A stretch of 64,000 nt of DNA, from assembly GCA_963667575.2 (NCBI GenBank), contig CAXXHY010000015.1, forward strand, positions 62,001 through 126,000. Reading direction: 5' to 3'. The translations under genes and the position numbers were made by a program. The notes under the pieces were generated by a model. The model was not told the origin of the DNA, did no database searches, and saw only the letters and a program-made list of their open reading frames with translations. The DNA is from G963665495 sp963667575. GTDB taxonomy: Bacteria > Desulfobacterota > Desulfovibrionia > Desulfovibrionales > Desulfovibrionaceae. Below are positions 34,753 to 44,135 of this stretch, in pieces. Each line of letters begins with the position of its first letter. The first letter of the stretch is position 1.

Positions 34753-35631
34753 ATGATGGGGTTTAAAGGTGCCTTAGTCGATGTATATAGTTCATTTTTG
34801 CGTTTAATGTGCATTCCTGTTTATATGCTCTCAAATGATCAGCGCAATTTCACATTATCATCTCTCCACAACAAATTATCTCCTGTGTTTACAGTAAAAA
34901 CAAAACACGGTTTTATTCTTTTCTATTGTCCATCAACTAAAGCAGCGTGGCGTGTAAATACTTTTCATAAGAAAGAACCCGAAACACTGCAATGGATTGA
35001 TACTTTCGACAATGGAGATGTATTCTGGGATATCGGGGCCAATGTGGGTACCTACTCCTTATATGCCGCGAAAAGAAACATCAAAACAGTAGCTTTCGAA
35101 CCGGCTTCTTCCAATTTCTACCTCCTGAATAAAAATATCGAACTCAATGCTCTAAACAATAAAGTAATAACTTTTTGTTGTGGCCTGGATAATGAATCCT
35201 ATATCGGCCAGCTCCTGATGAGTTCCACAGAACCGGGAAATGCCCTGTCATTATCCTGTTCGCGCAGTGAAAAACAAGAACTGCACATTGGCGCGGTTGA
35301 TTTTCCTGTTTCCTTTGTTCAGGGACTTGCCACGTATTCCATTGATCATCTTGCGACTTCATCCCACATTGATTTTCCTTCGCACATCAAAATAGACGTC
35401 GACGGCATAGAGGTGCGTATCCTTGAGGGAGCGCAAAAAACGCTCAAGGATAACCGCTTAAAAAGTGTTCTGGTGGAGCTGGATTCTCGTGACGAGGAGC
35501 AGATCGCTTACATCACAAAATTGTTCGCTGATGCCGGAATGCGTTTTATCCAAAGGAATCAATCCGAAATGACCCGACGCGGCAGATTTTCCTCACAGTT
35601 CAACTATATTTTTGGAAGAACAGCAGAATAA
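34753..35631 (+). CDS. FkbM-family methyltransferase
   Basis: 292 residues, AAGGAAG upstream of ATG 34753 (a second ATG follows at once). SAM-binding Rossmann core: FWDIGANVGTYSLYAAKR (motif I), VAFEPASSNFYLLNKNI, and later IKIDVDGIEVRILEGAQKTL, all typical of FkbM proteins, which O-methylate sugars or other surface-glycan parts. The gene is noticeably more AT-rich than its neighbours and uses many AT-ending codons, consistent with horizontal transfer. No operon partner is seen; the next plus-strand gene is far away. Confidence 0.9.
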   Translation: MMGFKGALVDVYSSFLRLMCIPVYMLSNDQRNFTLSSLHNKLSPVFTVKTKHGFILFYCPSTKAAWRVNTFHKKEPETLQWIDTFDNGDVFWDIGANVGTYSLYAAKRNIKTVAFEPASSNFYLLNKNIELNALNNKVITFCCGLDNESYIGQLLMSSTEPGNALSLSCSRSEKQELHIGAVDFPVSFVQGLATYSIDHLATSSHIDFPSHIKIDVDGIEVRILEGAQKTLKDNRLKSVLVELDSRDEEQIAYITKLFADAGMRFIQRNQSEMTRRGRFSSQFNYIFGRTAE

Positions 35632-35859
35632 CTGCGTCATGCCTTTGCAAACAGGCACGAGTTATACGGATACTAAAAGAAATAGCGGGCAGAATAAACA
35701 GGGCGAATGGCAGAGCTCCCCACGTACAAAGGGGGCCTCTGCTCTCCCATGAATACCTGACGCGCTGACCGGAAAACCTGCCTGCCCCTCCTCGACGCCT
35801 GCCATATAAGCCGTCGCAAAGGGCAACGCCCTGACGAAAGAGCTCCCCAGAGCCACGGG

Positions 35860-37170
35860 CTATTCCAGATACCCGGTGATCACTTCCGCGGCCTGGGATG
35901 CGCCTCCCTGGCGAGTGGACAGATACTGTTCGAAGCGTTTGCGCAGGCTGGCAGGCTTGGGCGGACGTTTGAGGTGTTTCACCATCTGTTCGGCCAGAGC
36001 CTCGGCAGAATCAACTTCCTTGAGCAGATTCGAATCCACCAGTTCGCGCCCGGCCCAGGCGAAATTCTTCCAATGGGGGCCCGTACAGGTGGCCACGCCC
36101 AGGGACAACGGCTCCAGAAAATTCTGCCCGCCCAGGGGACGCAGGCTGCCCCCCACGAAAGCGGCCTTGGCCAGGCCGTAGGCCGTACCCAATTCGCCGA
36201 ACACATCCCAGAGAATCACCGTACCCGGCGCCACGGAATCAACTATCTCCGAACGCAGGGTCCATTCCAGACCGGACGAACGAAGCATGGCGGTCCAGGC
36301 GGGCACACGTTCCATATGCCGGGGAAACAGACCGATGCTGGTTTTGGGGCGCTCGTTGTGGATCACCTGCAATGCGGCCAGCACATCCTGCTCTTCCTGT
36401 TCGCGGATGGAGCCCAGTACGGCAAACGGCGTACGCGGCCCGAGCATTTTTTGCAGAGCGGCTTCGGCTTCCTTGTCTTCTTGCGGTACGCTGACCCGGT
36501 CGAACTTGATATTGTTCATTGTCCGGACACGTTCCTCGCCGAACAACAGTCCGAAACGCATGGCGTCCGCTTCGGATATGGCCAGTATCTGCCTGGGAGC
36601 CACGGTACGGAAAAACGGGCGCAGAGTCAGGTAACGGGCAAAACTGGACGTACGCATCCGACCGTTGAGCAGCAGCAGAGGGACCGAAGCTTCGGCACAG
36701 GCGCAGTACAGCCCCGGCCAGATTTCGGTTTCGAGCACGGCGACCACTTTGGGACGCACACGCTCCAGAGCCCGACGCATCTGCTGGCGCGAATCAAAGG
36801 GGAAAAACTCCCTGGTCAATACGAGGTCCGGACGTTTGGCTGTTGCCCAGGCAGCGGCCTTGTCCAGCAGTTCCAGCCCTTGAGCCGTGCAGGTGGTCAG
36901 CAGTACGGAACACTTGTCCGTACGCTTGGGCAAGTGCTTGAGTATCTCCCAGGCCAGATACGCCTCTCCGGCCGAGGCGGCATGGAGCCAGATATCCTGC
37001 TCGCTGATGGCGCCGCCCCAGCCGAGGCCGGTGTAGGCGGCGGGCACTATGCGCCGGTACGCGCTGTTTCGCAATCGAGGACAACGGGAAAGCAGAGGAA
37101 TCAACAGACGCCAAGCCGCGTCATACAAAGGCATCAGCCGCGTGTGGGGGAGATTTTTTTGGGAAGGCAT
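35860..37170 (-). CDS. waaA: 3-deoxy-D-manno-octulosonic acid (Kdo) transferase
   Basis: 436 residues. Transfers Kdo from CMP-Kdo to lipid IVA at the inner membrane, starting the LPS inner core. N-terminal hydrophobic anchor (YDAAWRLLIPLLSRC), acceptor domain with WLHAASAGE and LETEIWPGL, then the donor domain with GSIREQEEQDV, GLFPRHMERV and FVGGSLRPLGGQNFLEPLSLG (the conserved GGS/GGH-type loop with the catalytic-domain Glu). Its presence shows a Gram-negative cell with LPS. It follows ddl by 23 bases on the same strand. Confidence 0.94.
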   Translation of the reverse strand: MPSQKNLPHTRLMPLYDAAWRLLIPLLSRCPRLRNSAYRRIVPAAYTGLGWGGAISEQDIWLHAASAGEAYLAWEILKHLPKRTDKCSVLLTTCTAQGLELLDKAAAWATAKRPDLVLTREFFPFDSRQQMRRALERVRPKVVAVLETEIWPGLYCACAEASVPLLLLNGRMRTSSFARYLTLRPFFRTVAPRQILAISEADAMRFGLLFGEERVRTMNNIKFDRVSVPQEDKEAEAALQKMLGPRTPFAVLGSIREQEEQDVLAALQVIHNERPKTSIGLFPRHMERVPAWTAMLRSSGLEWTLRSEIVDSVAPGTVILWDVFGELGTAYGLAKAAFVGGSLRPLGGQNFLEPLSLGVATCTGPHWKNFAWAGRELVDSNLLKEVDSAEALAEQMVKHLKRPPKPASLRKRFEQYLSTRQGGASQAAEVITGYLE

Positions 37171-37193
37171 TGTACTCGCTGTTGGGGTTTACT

Positions 37194-38099
37194 TCATGTT
37201 CGTTCCATGCCGAGGTCGATCAGCCGTTGAATCAATGCTTCGAAATTCAGGCCATGAACCGCCGCGGACCTGGGCAGCAGGCTCGTGGGAGTCATTCCGG
37301 GAAGCGTATTGACCTCGAGCAGATAAAGAGTTCCATTGCTGAGAATGAAATCCGCCCGGCTGCAGCCCTGGAGTCCGAGGGCCCGGTGGGCCTCCAGGCT
37401 GAGGCGTTTGAGTTCGTCCGTGACGGCCTGATCCACGGGAGCAGGACAGATCTCATCCGCGCCACCCTGGGCATATTTGCTTTCGTAATCAAAAAAAGTT
37501 TCGTTTTTCAGGGGCTTGATCAAGATCGGAGGCAAGGCTTCATCGCCGAGCACCGCGCAGGTCAGCTCGATGCCGCTGACGCTGGTTTCCACCAGCACTT
37601 CTCTGTTCTTGGCGAACAACCCGGACAAAATCGCATCCAGGGCTTCCTGATCTTCGGCACGCCCCATGTCCAGGCTGGAACCGCCCACATTGGACTTGGC
37701 GAACACCGGAAACGGCAAGGGGCACAGCCAGCCCTCCGCAGGGGGCGTGGGCAAAAAGACCCAGTCCGGAGTGGTCAGTCCGCAATGGCGGAACACCTGT
37801 TTGGCCGAAGCCTTGTTCAAAGCCAGAAAAGATCCGGCCGGATCCGGCCCCTGATAAGGGCAGCCTGCACGGTCCAGTATGGCCTGGAGCAAACCGTCTT
37901 CTCCTGGCTGGCCATGCAGATTGATGAAAGCGAAATCGCACGTACGGGCAACAGTGAAAAGCGAATCGAACTCGTCCCTGGGGTCAAAGCGGACGACCTC
38001 GTGGTTGAGCGCTTGCAGGGCCTTTTCAATCTGGGCAGCGCCCGAAAGCGCCACATCGCGTTCGTTGGACCACCCGCCCGCTATCAGAAGGATTCGCAT
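37194..38099 (-). CDS. ddl: D-alanine--D-alanine ligase
   Basis: 301 residues. ATP-grasp enzyme joining two D-Ala for peptidoglycan. LLIAGGWSNERDVALSGA at the N-terminus, FINLHGQPGEDG (substrate), FAKSNVGGSSLDMGRAED (ATP-binding Lys and glycine loop), CSRADFILSNGTLYLLEVNTLPGMTPTSLLP (metal-binding Asp/Glu and the final signature). Complete. It overlaps the end of the HD hydrolase gene by 16 bases and precedes waaA, forming an envelope-related unit. Confidence 0.95.
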   Translation of the reverse strand: MRILLIAGGWSNERDVALSGAAQIEKALQALNHEVVRFDPRDEFDSLFTVARTCDFAFINLHGQPGEDGLLQAILDRAGCPYQGPDPAGSFLALNKASAKQVFRHCGLTTPDWVFLPTPPAEGWLCPLPFPVFAKSNVGGSSLDMGRAEDQEALDAILSGLFAKNREVLVETSVSGIELTCAVLGDEALPPILIKPLKNETFFDYESKYAQGGADEICPAPVDQAVTDELKRLSLEAHRALGLQGCSRADFILSNGTLYLLEVNTLPGMTPTSLLPRSAAVHGLNFEALIQRLIDLGMERT

Positions 38100-38722
38100 T
38101 TCAGTTCAACTCCAAGTTCTTTTTCCAGTGCCTGCTCAATGGCATAGCCCTGTTGTTCGGATATTCTGATCCGGTTGATGATGTAATCCGTGCTGCCGTA
38201 ACGCAGGATAAGATCTTCATAGCGCTGCTTCACCGTGACCAGCGTATCGTGCTGCACGCGCTTGTCCCCGTATATGACGGCCATAGGCAAATAATGCTGG
38301 CGGACGTTGATCTCCCAGGGCCAGTGAATATGGTGCAGCACGCCGTGGGCAATGAGCGGATTGCCGGTTTCCTCCAGCACCCAGGCTCCTCCCAGATGAC
38401 CGTGATTTCCACCATGGTGAATGGTATACGGCTTGGCCAGGTCGTGCAACAGGGCCGAGGCCCTGACTTCCGGGATATTCACATGAATGCCCTTCTTCAG
38501 GGCACGTTCCGCAAGCCACACCGCCACATGGGCCACCATGCGGCTATGCGCGCGGATATGGTCCGGCATTTCGTATTTGTCCCACAGGGCCACACAGGCC
38601 TGTTCATCCGGAATAAGCCCGCGGGATTCGGGCCTGAGCGGACACTCGGGCGGCGGCGTGGCGCACGCAGGCCTGGGCGTGATCTTTTCGTCGGGCACGT
38701 ATGCTGGATTCGTTGTATTCAT
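38084..38722 (-). CDS. HD-domain phosphohydrolase
   Basis: 212 residues. After a proline-rich N-terminal extension of about 45 residues (Cys-Pro rich, TPRPACATPPPECPLRP) comes an HD domain: HSRMVAHVAVWLAERA, ALLHDLAKPYTIHHGGNHGHLGGAWVL and HHIHWPWEIN carry the expected His/Asp metal ligands. It resembles small HDIG-type nucleotide phosphohydrolases (YqeK/tRNA CCA-associated type); substrate unknown. First gene of the HD-ddl-waaA unit. The true start may be later, past the extension. Confidence 0.85.
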   Translation of the reverse strand: MNTTNPAYVPDEKITPRPACATPPPECPLRPESRGLIPDEQACVALWDKYEMPDHIRAHSRMVAHVAVWLAERALKKGIHVNIPEVRASALLHDLAKPYTIHHGGNHGHLGGAWVLEETGNPLIAHGVLHHIHWPWEINVRQHYLPMAVIYGDKRVQHDTLVTVKQRYEDLILRYGSTDYIINRIRISEQQGYAIEQALEKELGVELKCESF

Positions 38723-38931
38723 GACTTATGCACCTGCGACTTTTACTGCTGTTCGAGGCAATCCGCGGACGGGAAAGACAGTACTGCTCTTTCCTGCGAA
38801 TTGCACGAAAAAAGACCCGAAAGCGTTTCGCGGCTTTTCAGCTGCTCATTTCAAAATATAAGCGTTTTCAGACCAATGTCACGACACCAAAGCCGACCGG
38901 ACAGCCGGATCCGAATCAGATCCACAGGTGA

Positions 38932-40101
38932 TCACTCGGTTCCGTAGTGTTCCTCCAGCAGGTCCACCACCCTTGCGGCTCCGCCAAGATGCAGCAACTC
39001 GGCTCCGGTTCTGGCGGCGTTTTCCGCAAACGCCTGTTCTTCGATGCATTCGTGCACGTAGACTTCGAGAACTCCGGGCGTAAAATCCTGGGGCTCGATG
39101 CGTTTGCCCGCATTGACCTGCACAACGGATTCGGCATTGTAACGTCTTTCAAAAACATTCCCCGGACAGAGCAATTGCGGTACGCCATTGGCCAGCGCGG
39201 CCAGCACGCTGTTCTGTCCGCCGTGGTTCACGAACAACGCGGCCTGCGGCAAAAGCTCCCCAAAATCGAAAAATTCCCGGACCTGAACCCGGCCTTCGCT
39301 TTTGGGCTTCAACCCCTTGCCGGCCACATACACGTCGTAGGGGCCATCCTTGAAAAGGGTCATGGCCGTGGAAACGGCCTTTTTGGGGCTGATCACGCCG
39401 TTGCCCAGGTAAATCAGAACATTATTGCGCCGCTCCTGCCTCAGGCCATGACGCCGGATGCGCGTAAGCGGGCCCACATGAAAAACATTCTCCCCCTTTA
39501 CGGGCTCCAGGCGTGCGGAACTGGGAATGCAGCGCAAATCAGCCCATTCGAAAATTTCCAGGGCGGACTGGCACTCGGGCAGCTGATTTTCAGCAAGATA
39601 CGCCCGCAGCTCTTCGCTGTACTCCGGATTGGATGCATAGCCGGCCTGGGCCGGAAAAGAATGTGTGGTGACGACAGGCACGTCGCAGAGCTTTGCCGCC
39701 AGAATCGCGGCAAAACGAAATTCGGAGAAAACAACGTCAGGAGCGAACTCCTCGATGGCCTGACGCATGGCGAGCACATCCGCGGCCACGTACTTTTTGC
39801 GCAGCATGCCCCCCAGATGCAGCACATGCTCGAAACTCGTCACCTTCCAGCGCCCCTGAAGGCGCCCGCAGCGCATCAGAACGCCCAGAGATGAAGCCAG
39901 AAAGGGATGCAACCCGAGCATGGTCGGCACAGGCGCGGCGTATTGCCTGGCCCCTTCCACCAGCTTGAGGTTACCGTCCTTGGCGGCGCATACGCCCAGC
40001 GTATGCCCCCGGAGCAGCATGGCGGAAGCCAGCGAAGCCAGGCGCATGGCAGGGCCCGAAGTGGACAAGGGAATCGCGAAAGGGGCAATAAGAATCTTCA
40101 T
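38932..40101 (-). CDS. UGT/MGT-like GT-B glycosyltransferase
   Basis: 389 residues. N-terminus MKILIAPFAIPLSTSGPAMR begins the acceptor Rossmann domain; the donor domain has VLIYLGNGVISPKKAV and ALFVNHGGQNSVLAALANGVPQL, the HGGxxS/T signature of the UDP-glycosyltransferase (YjiC-like, GT1/GT28) group. It would transfer a sugar from a nucleotide donor to a small molecule or lipid. Isolated on this strand; the unit upstream is the divergent E1-like gene. Confidence 0.87.
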   Translation of the reverse strand: MKILIAPFAIPLSTSGPAMRLASLASAMLLRGHTLGVCAAKDGNLKLVEGARQYAAPVPTMLGLHPFLASSLGVLMRCGRLQGRWKVTSFEHVLHLGGMLRKKYVAADVLAMRQAIEEFAPDVVFSEFRFAAILAAKLCDVPVVTTHSFPAQAGYASNPEYSEELRAYLAENQLPECQSALEIFEWADLRCIPSSARLEPVKGENVFHVGPLTRIRRHGLRQERRNNVLIYLGNGVISPKKAVSTAMTLFKDGPYDVYVAGKGLKPKSEGRVQVREFFDFGELLPQAALFVNHGGQNSVLAALANGVPQLLCPGNVFERRYNAESVVQVNAGKRIEPQDFTPGVLEVYVHECIEEQAFAENAARTGAELLHLGGAARVVDLLEEHYGTE

Positions 40102-40345
40102 GGCTTCTCCATCTGCAGGGACTAGGCGTCATGAAGACATGGCTCGCCGGAACCACGCGCTCCGGCCAGTTTCACCCCCACACCCCTTGACGCCGGTTCC
40201 TTTGATAACGGGTAAAGTGCGCGGAATCAACCGGCAGTCTTGCCGAGGTCCATCTTTAACGCTACTTTTACAATGACCGCCGTAAACCGGCGGGAAACGG
40301 CCCAGCTCTGATTCGATGATCTTGAAACAAAAGAGAGCTCCATCC

Positions 40346-41215
40346 ATGCCCGAACCTGTTGCATCCCCGTTGTCCGCGGACGCCATCCTGAAATGCGCCG
40401 GTACCGATACATCGGCAACCGGCAAAACCCGCCGTGTTCTAGACATGGCCGCAGTAAAACACCTGGCCGCAACGAGCCGCAAGGAACAGCGCGAGATCCA
40501 GGGACAGGCCTTGCTCCGGGGCATCGTGCCCAAACGTTATCTGCGCAATTTCGATTCCCTGACCACGGAAGAACAGGCGGGACTGCTCCATACGCGCGTT
40601 CTGCTGGTAGGACTGGGCGGACTGGGCGGCACCGTGCTGGAAATCCTGGCCCGTATGGGGGTGGGCACCATCATTGGAGCCGACGGAGACGTATTCGAGG
40701 AAAGCAATCTGAACCGCCAGGCCCTGTGTACGGAATCAGTGCTCGGACAGCCCAAAAGCTCCGTGGCCGCGGCCCGTGTCCGCGATCTGAATGCGGACGT
40801 GCATTTTGTCGCCGTAAACCGCTACCTGCACAAAGAAGAAATGCGCGACTACTGCGCGCAGGCGGATCTGGTGGTGGATTGCCTGGGGGGACTGGATTTT
40901 CGTACAGACCTGCATCAGGCCGCACAGGAGGCGGGATTGCCCCTGGTCAGCGCGGCTGTGGCCGGCTGGTCCGGATTCGTTGGATCGCAGCAGCCCGGCG
41001 AGACAGGGCTGGAACATTTTTTTCAGGCAGCGGGATCAGGGGGCGGCGCAGAAGAAACCCTCGGCTGCCCGGCTCCGGGAGTCCGTTTCGCGGCAACGCT
41101 GCAAGCCTCCGAAGCATTGCGCATTCTCCTGGCCCGGCAAAACGGCAAGGCCCATCCGGGCCGGATTCTGCTATTCGACCTGGCTGATTTTTATTTTGAA
41201 AAAGTGCAGTTTTAA
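40346..41215 (+). CDS. ThiF/MoeB/HesA-family E1-like adenylyltransferase
   Basis: 289 residues from ATG 40346 (GAGAG upstream; ATG 40316 also in frame). After about 75 residues containing IVPKRYLRNFDSLTTEEQ comes the adenylation domain: LLVGLGGLGGTVLEILARMGVG (nucleotide loop), ADGDVFEESNLNRQALC (Asp and the SNLNRQ Arg/Gln), and LVVDCLGGLDFRTDLHQAAQ. It ends after LQASEALRILLARQ. The CxxC zinc pairs of MoeB/ThiF are not evident and no ThiS/MoaD-like gene is nearby, so the protein it activates is unknown. It may serve molybdopterin or thiamin synthesis or a sulfur carrier pathway. Confidence 0.88.
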   Translation: MPEPVASPLSADAILKCAGTDTSATGKTRRVLDMAAVKHLAATSRKEQREIQGQALLRGIVPKRYLRNFDSLTTEEQAGLLHTRVLLVGLGGLGGTVLEILARMGVGTIIGADGDVFEESNLNRQALCTESVLGQPKSSVAAARVRDLNADVHFVAVNRYLHKEEMRDYCAQADLVVDCLGGLDFRTDLHQAAQEAGLPLVSAAVAGWSGFVGSQQPGETGLEHFFQAAGSGGGAEETLGCPAPGVRFAATLQASEALRILLARQNGKAHPGRILLFDLADFYFEKVQF

Positions 41216-41249
41216 AGCAGCTGATTGCACACCACTGCTGTTGGATATC

Positions 41250-42188
41250 TCAGGATGCGGCGGGATAATCGCAGAAACTCGGAGGCAGGAGAACCCCTTT
41301 GACGCCGCTGACGTGTCCGTCGATTCTGATGGGCCCCAGAATCAGACAGACTTCTTGATTGCTCCCGTCCTCATGCAGCACGCGTACCTTGCATCCAGTA
41401 CGCCTTTCCGCCTGCGGGGCCATGGCCTTTTTCATCAGCTCCTTGGCCGCCTCATGGGACTCCGGCGCAAGCAGATCCAGCAGACGCGCACTGCCTGCCA
41501 GGGCCAGAGGATCACGCCCGAGCTGCTCTATCACCCCGGCGCTGACCAGCAGCAACCGTCCGTCTTCATCCGTCTCGAACACTGTCTGCGGGAAAAAATC
41601 CGCCAGTTCCTTGTAACGCCGTTCCTTTTCCCGAAACAGGCGATACAGTTCGAAGCTTTCAATGGCATTGGCGCAGTACTTGAGAATGACCGTGAGCATG
41701 GAAAGGACAATCCCGGAAATATTGCGGTCTCCCTTGTGCAGCAGCCCCACGAACATACCCCTGGTACGTGAACTGGTGGAAAGCGCGTGCAGCATGATCC
41801 TGTACTTCTTGCTGCTGGAATAAATCATGGTCGGCCTGTTCTCGCGCAGGGCCAGAGCGAAAATGCCGTTGTCGATGAGGATGGAGACCTCTTCCTGAAC
41901 TTCCGCCTGGTATTCCGGCGGAAGACACATGTTTAGCACGAAGTCCGAGGTTCGTTCGTCGACCAGGTAAAAACTCGTGCAAAGGAACTGCACCACCCCC
42001 TGCATGCGCGAAGCCGATTCCAGGAGGATGTCGCCGGGTTCGGTGAGCTTGTTGATGCTGGTCTGAAAATCACCGAGATTGGCGGCCTGCTCCAGAATAT
42101 CGTAGATGAACCGGGCCTGCTCCTCGAGATGCCTGATACGCAGCTCAAGCTCGTCGTTGGTTCTTGCATCACCGCCTTGTCTATTCAT
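41250..42188 (-). CDS. GAF-like + PAS sensor protein without kinase (HDOD partner)
   Basis: 312 residues, soluble. Coiled coil (12-35), then a GAF-like domain (about 35-190) homologous to that of the kinase at 585-2255: AANLGDFQTS versus AASLGNFETS, FYLVDER versus VYLVDQD, LHALSTSSRTRGMFVGLL versus LHAIATPSRMRGMFMGML, and AIESFELYRLFRE versus ALESFELNLRFRQ. A PAS domain follows (about 195-305). The kinase half present in the paralogue is missing; the gene ends cleanly with its own stop. Its start overlaps the HDOD gene by 8 bases, the same pairing as at 1-2255. Probably a sensory input for that HDOD protein. Confidence 0.85.
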   Translation of the reverse strand: MNRQGGDARTNDELELRIRHLEEQARFIYDILEQAANLGDFQTSINKLTEPGDILLESASRMQGVVQFLCTSFYLVDERTSDFVLNMCLPPEYQAEVQEEVSILIDNGIFALALRENRPTMIYSSSKKYRIMLHALSTSSRTRGMFVGLLHKGDRNISGIVLSMLTVILKYCANAIESFELYRLFREKERRYKELADFFPQTVFETDEDGRLLLVSAGVIEQLGRDPLALAGSARLLDLLAPESHEAAKELMKKAMAPQAERRTGCKVRVLHEDGSNQEVCLILGPIRIDGHVSGVKGVLLPPSFCDYPAAS

Positions 42189-43425
42189 CGGGAATAATAA
42201 ACCTCATGACTTCATCCAGCTGATATTCGATCTTCTGGGCAAGATGATGAATAGTGTCCGCCGAAAGATCCAATACGGCCCAAAGCGCCTTGGGCAGCGG
42301 CGGCACGTACCAGTACCCGCTGCCTTCATAACCAAGGGAATGGGCCATGATGTCGGCAATCTGCATGATCGCGGCATCCCGCTGGTGCGGGCCGACATCC
42401 GAGTTGTGAAAATATCCCATGCACCGTTCGAGGGAAACCGGCAATTTCCATCTTTTGACAACCAGACATCCCAGTTCCTGGTGGTCAAAGCCGAAAATCA
42501 GCTTTTCCGCTATATGCAGCGGTGTTTCCCTGTCCTTGGCCAGTGCGAACACCCGCTCCGAAAGGCCGGGAACTTCCGCAGAGAGCACCAGGCGTCCGAT
42601 TTCGTGAATCAGACCTGCAATGAAAAATCGCTCGCAATTGGGAGAGCGGTAATAGCTGGCCAGGGTCCGGGCAGCCACACCGCAGGCTACTCCATGGCGC
42701 CAGAACTGCCTGTGGTTGACAATCTCGGGAGTGGCGCAGGAAAAAGCCTCCACTATGGAAATGCCCGCAGCAAGCGTCAGCAACTGGCTCGCCCCGATGA
42801 TATAGCCCGCGGCGTGGATGGTATCCACGTAGGCCTGCACACCGTAAAACGAGCTGTTCACTATCTGCAAAAGGCGCTCGGACAGGCTTGCATCGGAAAC
42901 CACAACCTCCACGGCGTCTTTGACGCTTATGCGCGGATCGTTGACGACCTCTACAAGCCGGGGAAACACTTCGGGCAGTTTGCCGCAGCTTATTTCCCGT
43001 TGCGCCAGCTCTTCCAACGAGGGCAACCGTTCGAGTGAAAATCGAAACCCGCCCGCATGTTGTTCTTCGGATTGTCCCCCCGTCTCAGGCTCTCCGGTGC
43101 TGAGAGCTGCAAACTTGTGCTGTTCCCACAATTCCCGCAGACCACGGGTAATGTCGGCCTCCTGATCATAATCCTTGAATCGGAGTTCGGCCATGATTTT
43201 TACACGGGCGCGCAACTCCGTAAGTTTGTCGTTTTCAGCAGGAGGACTGCTTTCGCCGTCGGATTCCTGAATTTCGCAGGCTGTCACCCCCCAGCTTCTC
43301 AGTACGCGGATTATATCCGTGGTCAAAAATGTTCCGGCTTCAGCAAGTAGTCGGCCATTTCTATCCCGAGCTTCAGAGGCAAGCACCATGCCCGGCTGAA
43401 GGGAAAGAAGTTGAACCTTGGCCAT
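42181..43425 (-). CDS. HDOD-domain signalling protein
   Basis: 414 residues from ATG 43425 (GAAGGGG upstream). The N-terminal ~60 residues, LQPGMVLASEARDRNGRLLAEAGTFLT, match the small beta domain often placed before HD-GYP and HDOD domains. The HDOD domain spans about 145-350 (DASLSERLLQIVNSSFYGV; AGLIHEIGRLVLS, where the HD pair of related proteins has become His-Glu). The last ~130 residues align with the partial gene at 1-581. It overlaps the GAF-like gene at 41250 by 8 bases. HDOD proteins control processes from motility to stress via protein contacts; the target is unknown. Confidence 0.9.
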   Translation of the reverse strand: MAKVQLLSLQPGMVLASEARDRNGRLLAEAGTFLTTDIIRVLRSWGVTACEIQESDGESSPPAENDKLTELRARVKIMAELRFKDYDQEADITRGLRELWEQHKFAALSTGEPETGGQSEEQHAGGFRFSLERLPSLEELAQREISCGKLPEVFPRLVEVVNDPRISVKDAVEVVVSDASLSERLLQIVNSSFYGVQAYVDTIHAAGYIIGASQLLTLAAGISIVEAFSCATPEIVNHRQFWRHGVACGVAARTLASYYRSPNCERFFIAGLIHEIGRLVLSAEVPGLSERVFALAKDRETPLHIAEKLIFGFDHQELGCLVVKRWKLPVSLERCMGYFHNSDVGPHQRDAAIMQIADIMAHSLGYEGSGYWYVPPLPKALWAVLDLSADTIHHLAQKIEYQLDEVMRFIIPDE

Positions 43426-44135
43426 ATATGCCCCTTCATTTACTCGACTCGATACGTCACGTCGCAACTAGCGGATTCTATACGAGGATACGAAACGGGC
43501 ACTCAGGGTTGATCAAAAAAAATCTGCATTTCGGAACGCCATCAACCTGGATTCAGGGACATGGGCAAGCAGTGCCGTCCCCTGTCCGTCCGACTAAAAA
43601 AGCAGTACGCCGTTATTTAACACCAATCTGTTTTGATTATGGCATAGCATTTTAAATATGTAAATAGTTTCATCAGGTTGCACCATCGCACCATAACTAA
43701 GCATGTCTACATTGCTTTCTTCAGTGCTTTGCGAAATTTTCACCAATAAAACAACTGACTGTCCGGATAGTACGTCCGTGACAACAAATACAACATCTTG
43801 TCGACGTTGCCAAACTCACCCTCAATACCAATATTGACACTCTCTTCCGGCATTATCACCCACGGTATTAAAATAGTGTGAACAATGGCATCACGCAACT
43901 TTCATGCCATCATTGGCAAACAATCGAGAGAAGCTGAGCGAGAAGGACAGTATCAGCAAGAAGTTAATGCAATGTTACAAACGTATCATATTGTTGTTGC
44001 TGTAGCACAAAAATAACAGCAGATTACTCAAAGTAGAAATCATTGAACATTCCGGAACCGTGTAAAACGTAAGGCCGCGAAACGATTCGCCAGATCTTGA
44101 TGGGAGCGGAAAATACGTAACGCCCCGCTCACGCG
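43426..44135. other. Long intergenic region, AT-richer
   Basis: About 710 bases. The only notable item is a 43-codon plus-strand frame at 43885-44016 (starts MASRNFHAIIGKQSREAERE) without a ribosome site; it could be a remnant of an acquired gene. Otherwise no gene, RNA or repeat is recognised. Promoters for the minus-strand HDOD gene should lie at its left end. Confidence 0.5.

Noticed and set aside
43885..44016. 43-codon plus-strand frame in the long AT-richer spacer
   Set aside because: Composition is protein-like but there is no ribosome site or recognisable similarity; too weak to call as a gene.
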